From: an uncultured Clostridium sp.
Lineage (GTDB): Bacteria; Bacillota; Clostridia; TANB77; CAG-508
Assembly (NCBI GenBank): GCA_946497585.1
Contig: CAMMLF010000025.1
Location: forward strand, 1-15,236
Direction of reading: 5' to 3'
DNA length: 15,236 nt
Of the stretch, positions 13,639 through 15,236 are shown in pieces. Numbering within the stretch: position 1 is the first letter of the stretch; every line of letters begins with the position of its first letter. Below the pieces are notes generated by a model that worked only from the letters and a program-made list of their open reading frames with translations, ran no database searches and had not been told where the DNA came from. A program made the translations under genes and the position numbers.

Positions 13639-15051
13639 TTAGAATCTATTTTTCTTAACAAATCTATAACTTGCAAAACCTATAATAGCCATAACAGCAA
13701 CTCCACCTGCAATGTATAAACCTGTGTATATACCTGTTTGAGGAATATCTTTTGTAGGTAATACATCTAATGCAATTATAGGACAATCATCATTTTCTGC
13801 AAAACCTGGAGTTCCATTTTCTTCATAAGTAATTTCAACATTTTCGTTTGTAGGTAAATTAATACCAACAATTTCTCCATCAAATTCATTATTTAAAGAA
13901 ATTCTATAAGTAAATGTAGCTTCTTCACCAGGTCCAAGAGCTGGAATAGTCCAAGTAATTGAATTATCCTCAGTATTTACTTCAGCAGTAACTTCTCCAA
14001 TATTTGATTCTGTTAGTTGTGCATAAGTAAAGTTATCTATAATATTTTGAGGAAAGTAATCTTTAATTACTATGTTCTCTAAAATATATTGTTCTTGTAC
14101 AATACTTGCATAAATTTGATTTGTTACTGTATCTTCAACATCTTCATCTTGAACATAGTAAACTTCTCCAGAAGTTGGGTTTGTAGCTGTACCAAATATT
14201 TCTTCAGCTACTTCTCTGTATGTTGGTTTTGGATCTTCCTGAGATATAGCAATTTCACTATCGCTCATTTCAATTAGCATTGAAATTAAATTAACGCCAG
14301 CTTCACCAAGTTCAACTATTTTATTTCTAGTTGGAACTCTTGTTGCATCTGTGTAAGTATCGCCAACAACACCTCTAGCTGTATTAGGAATAGCATCTGT
14401 TAAAGTAATGATGTATTTTTCTGTATCTGAATCTGTGTTTGTTTGAAGTAAAGCATATGCAGCATCTAAACCAACTTCAACATTTGTTCTGGCACCCATA
14501 ACATCTGTAGAAACAGTATCTAAAGCTTCACTTATAACATCTGCATCATTTGTTAATTCTGATGTAACTGTTTTAGCATCTAAGTCAGTTCCTTCAATTG
14601 TATAACCTTCATCATCAGTTTCAGTAGATGTTGCAAATTCAACTATACCTATTTTAATATTTGGATTTGCTGCTAACAACTTATCTATCAAGGTTTGAGC
14701 AGATTGTAAAACAGCTTCTTTTCTTGTCATTGTTTCACCATTAATAGTAACTTCATTTGTAGACATACTTCTTGATGCATCTATTAACAAAACAACGTCA
14801 GCTTTTTTATCTTCTAACATTTCTGCATTATTTCTAGCAGTTAATCTAATGTCAACATACTTTTCAGTAGTGTTGCATTCAATCATTCTCTTCTCAAATT
14901 CGCCATACTGACCAAAAGTAATATTGCAAATATTATCTTCAACTAAAGTCATAGTAGCATTACCTTTGTTAACTGTGGCTGCAAAACTAGATGTAGCCGT
15001 AAATAAAACTACAAATAGAGCAATTAAAATACCATAAATTGTTTTTTTCAT
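13639..15051 (-). CDS. Secreted VWA-domain surface protein with sortase signal
   Basis: A 470-residue cell-wall protein. Residues 1-24 form a signal peptide (MKKTIYGILIALFVVLFTATSSFA). A short N-terminal beta region is followed by a von Willebrand factor A domain (about 85-318) with an intact MIDAS: DASRS at 91-95, T189 and D219 (TLTDA). A beta-sandwich of the DUF11/isopeptide type follows at about 322-412 (ENIVIKDYFPQNI, SITWTIPALGPGEEATFTYRI). The C terminus is a sorting signal: IPQTG at 436-440, a membrane span and the tail KKNRF. So it is likely linked to the wall by a sortase and may bind a ligand through the metal site; the ligand is unknown. The start at 15049-15051 follows AAAGGAT. 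It has its own promoter and a terminator at 13561-13610. Confidence 0.88.
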   Translation of the reverse strand: MKKTIYGILIALFVVLFTATSSFAATVNKGNATMTLVEDNICNITFGQYGEFEKRMIECNTTEKYVDIRLTARNNAEMLEDKKADVVLLIDASRSMSTNEVTINGETMTRKEAVLQSAQTLIDKLLAANPNIKIGIVEFATSTETDDEGYTIEGTDLDAKTVTSELTNDADVISEALDTVSTDVMGARTNVEVGLDAAYALLQTNTDSDTEKYIITLTDAIPNTARGVVGDTYTDATRVPTRNKIVELGEAGVNLISMLIEMSDSEIAISQEDPKPTYREVAEEIFGTATNPTSGEVYYVQDEDVEDTVTNQIYASIVQEQYILENIVIKDYFPQNIIDNFTYAQLTESNIGEVTAEVNTEDNSITWTIPALGPGEEATFTYRISLNNEFDGEIVGINLPTNENVEITYEENGTPGFAENDDCPIIALDVLPTKDIPQTGIYTGLYIAGGVAVMAIIGFASYRFVKKNRF

Positions 15052-15084
15052 AATACATTTATCCTTTCTTTAAAAGCACTTATA

Positions 15085-15113
15085 CTATTGAAAAATAAAT
15101 CTATTTTTAATAG
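15085..15113 (-). promoter_or_regulatory. Leader hairpin of the VWA gene
   Basis: In the predicted leader on the minus strand CTATT-AAAAATA pairs with TATTTTT-C-AATAG, a 12-bp stem with a one-base bulge and a 4-nt loop. It lies about 35 nt before the start codon and may affect stability or translation of the mRNA. Confidence 0.35.
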
Positions 15114-15146
15114 TTTGTGCAAAAAAATTTTTTTAATACTTGCTAC

Positions 15147-15175
15147 ATTATAATACATAAAATTTCAAAATTCAA
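15147..15175 (-). promoter_or_regulatory. Promoter of the VWA surface protein gene
   Basis: On the minus strand TTGAAT (15175-15170), a 17-bp spacer and TATAAT (15152-15147) form a good housekeeping promoter. The leader would be about 90 nt long. Confidence 0.65.
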
Positions 15176-15236
15176 CAAAAATATGAAAATGAAATGTAAT
15201 TGTAATTTTTTAGGTAACGGTTCGAAAAGTTTTTGT

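Overview
The window is AT-rich, has strong AGGAGG-type ribosome binding sites and uses standard stop codons. It carries the ylxM-ffh-rpsP-khpA-rimM-trmD-rplS gene order typical of Firmicutes. Together with a FeoA/FeoB pair, a sortase-anchored surface protein and a Clostridia-like Y-family polymerase, this points to a low-GC Gram-positive anaerobe of class Clostridia, probably a gut lineage. No species can be named from the sequence alone.

Left part (1-2900): the 5' part of feoB lies on the minus strand at the window edge. A 154-bp element with inverted ends sits just upstream of it. Next come a YgjP-type metallopeptidase gene (+), feoA (-) and a dUTPase gene (+) with its own promoter. feoA and feoB keep the usual order and direction, but the peptidase gene and the repeat separate them. 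An inverted pair of 27-bp REP-like units lies between dut and the following amidohydrolase gene.

Middle left (2880-6540): a YtcJ-like amidohydrolase with two low-complexity insertions, a C-terminal remnant of a beta-CASP metallo-beta-lactamase protein, a Cu/Zn superoxide dismutase without a signal peptide, and a 32-codon membrane peptide ORF behind a near-ideal promoter. rlmH follows on the minus strand. A second copy of the 154/156-bp inverted-end element lies inside the predicted rlmH leader.

Core (6540-11280): divergent promoters separate rlmH from the ylxM-rplS cluster, which serves protein targeting (YlxM, Ffh), ribosome structure (S16, L19), ribosome maturation (RimM, KhpA) and tRNA modification (TrmD). 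trmD carries a one-base insertion in its conserved LTGGELP motif. L19 has a long acidic C-terminal tail.

Right part (11280-15236): a DinB-type polymerase gene with a consensus promoter that has a GAACGTTC palindrome in its spacer. Then come an S1-repeat protein on the minus strand with a clear terminator, a candidate small RNA between a promoter and a bidirectional terminator (about 13501-13610), and a secreted, sortase-anchored VWA protein on the minus strand.

No defence island, CRISPR array or complete mobile element was found. The most unusual items are the two structured repeats with a compensatory base-pair change, the REP-like pair, the trmD frameshift, the candidate small RNA and the small membrane peptide.
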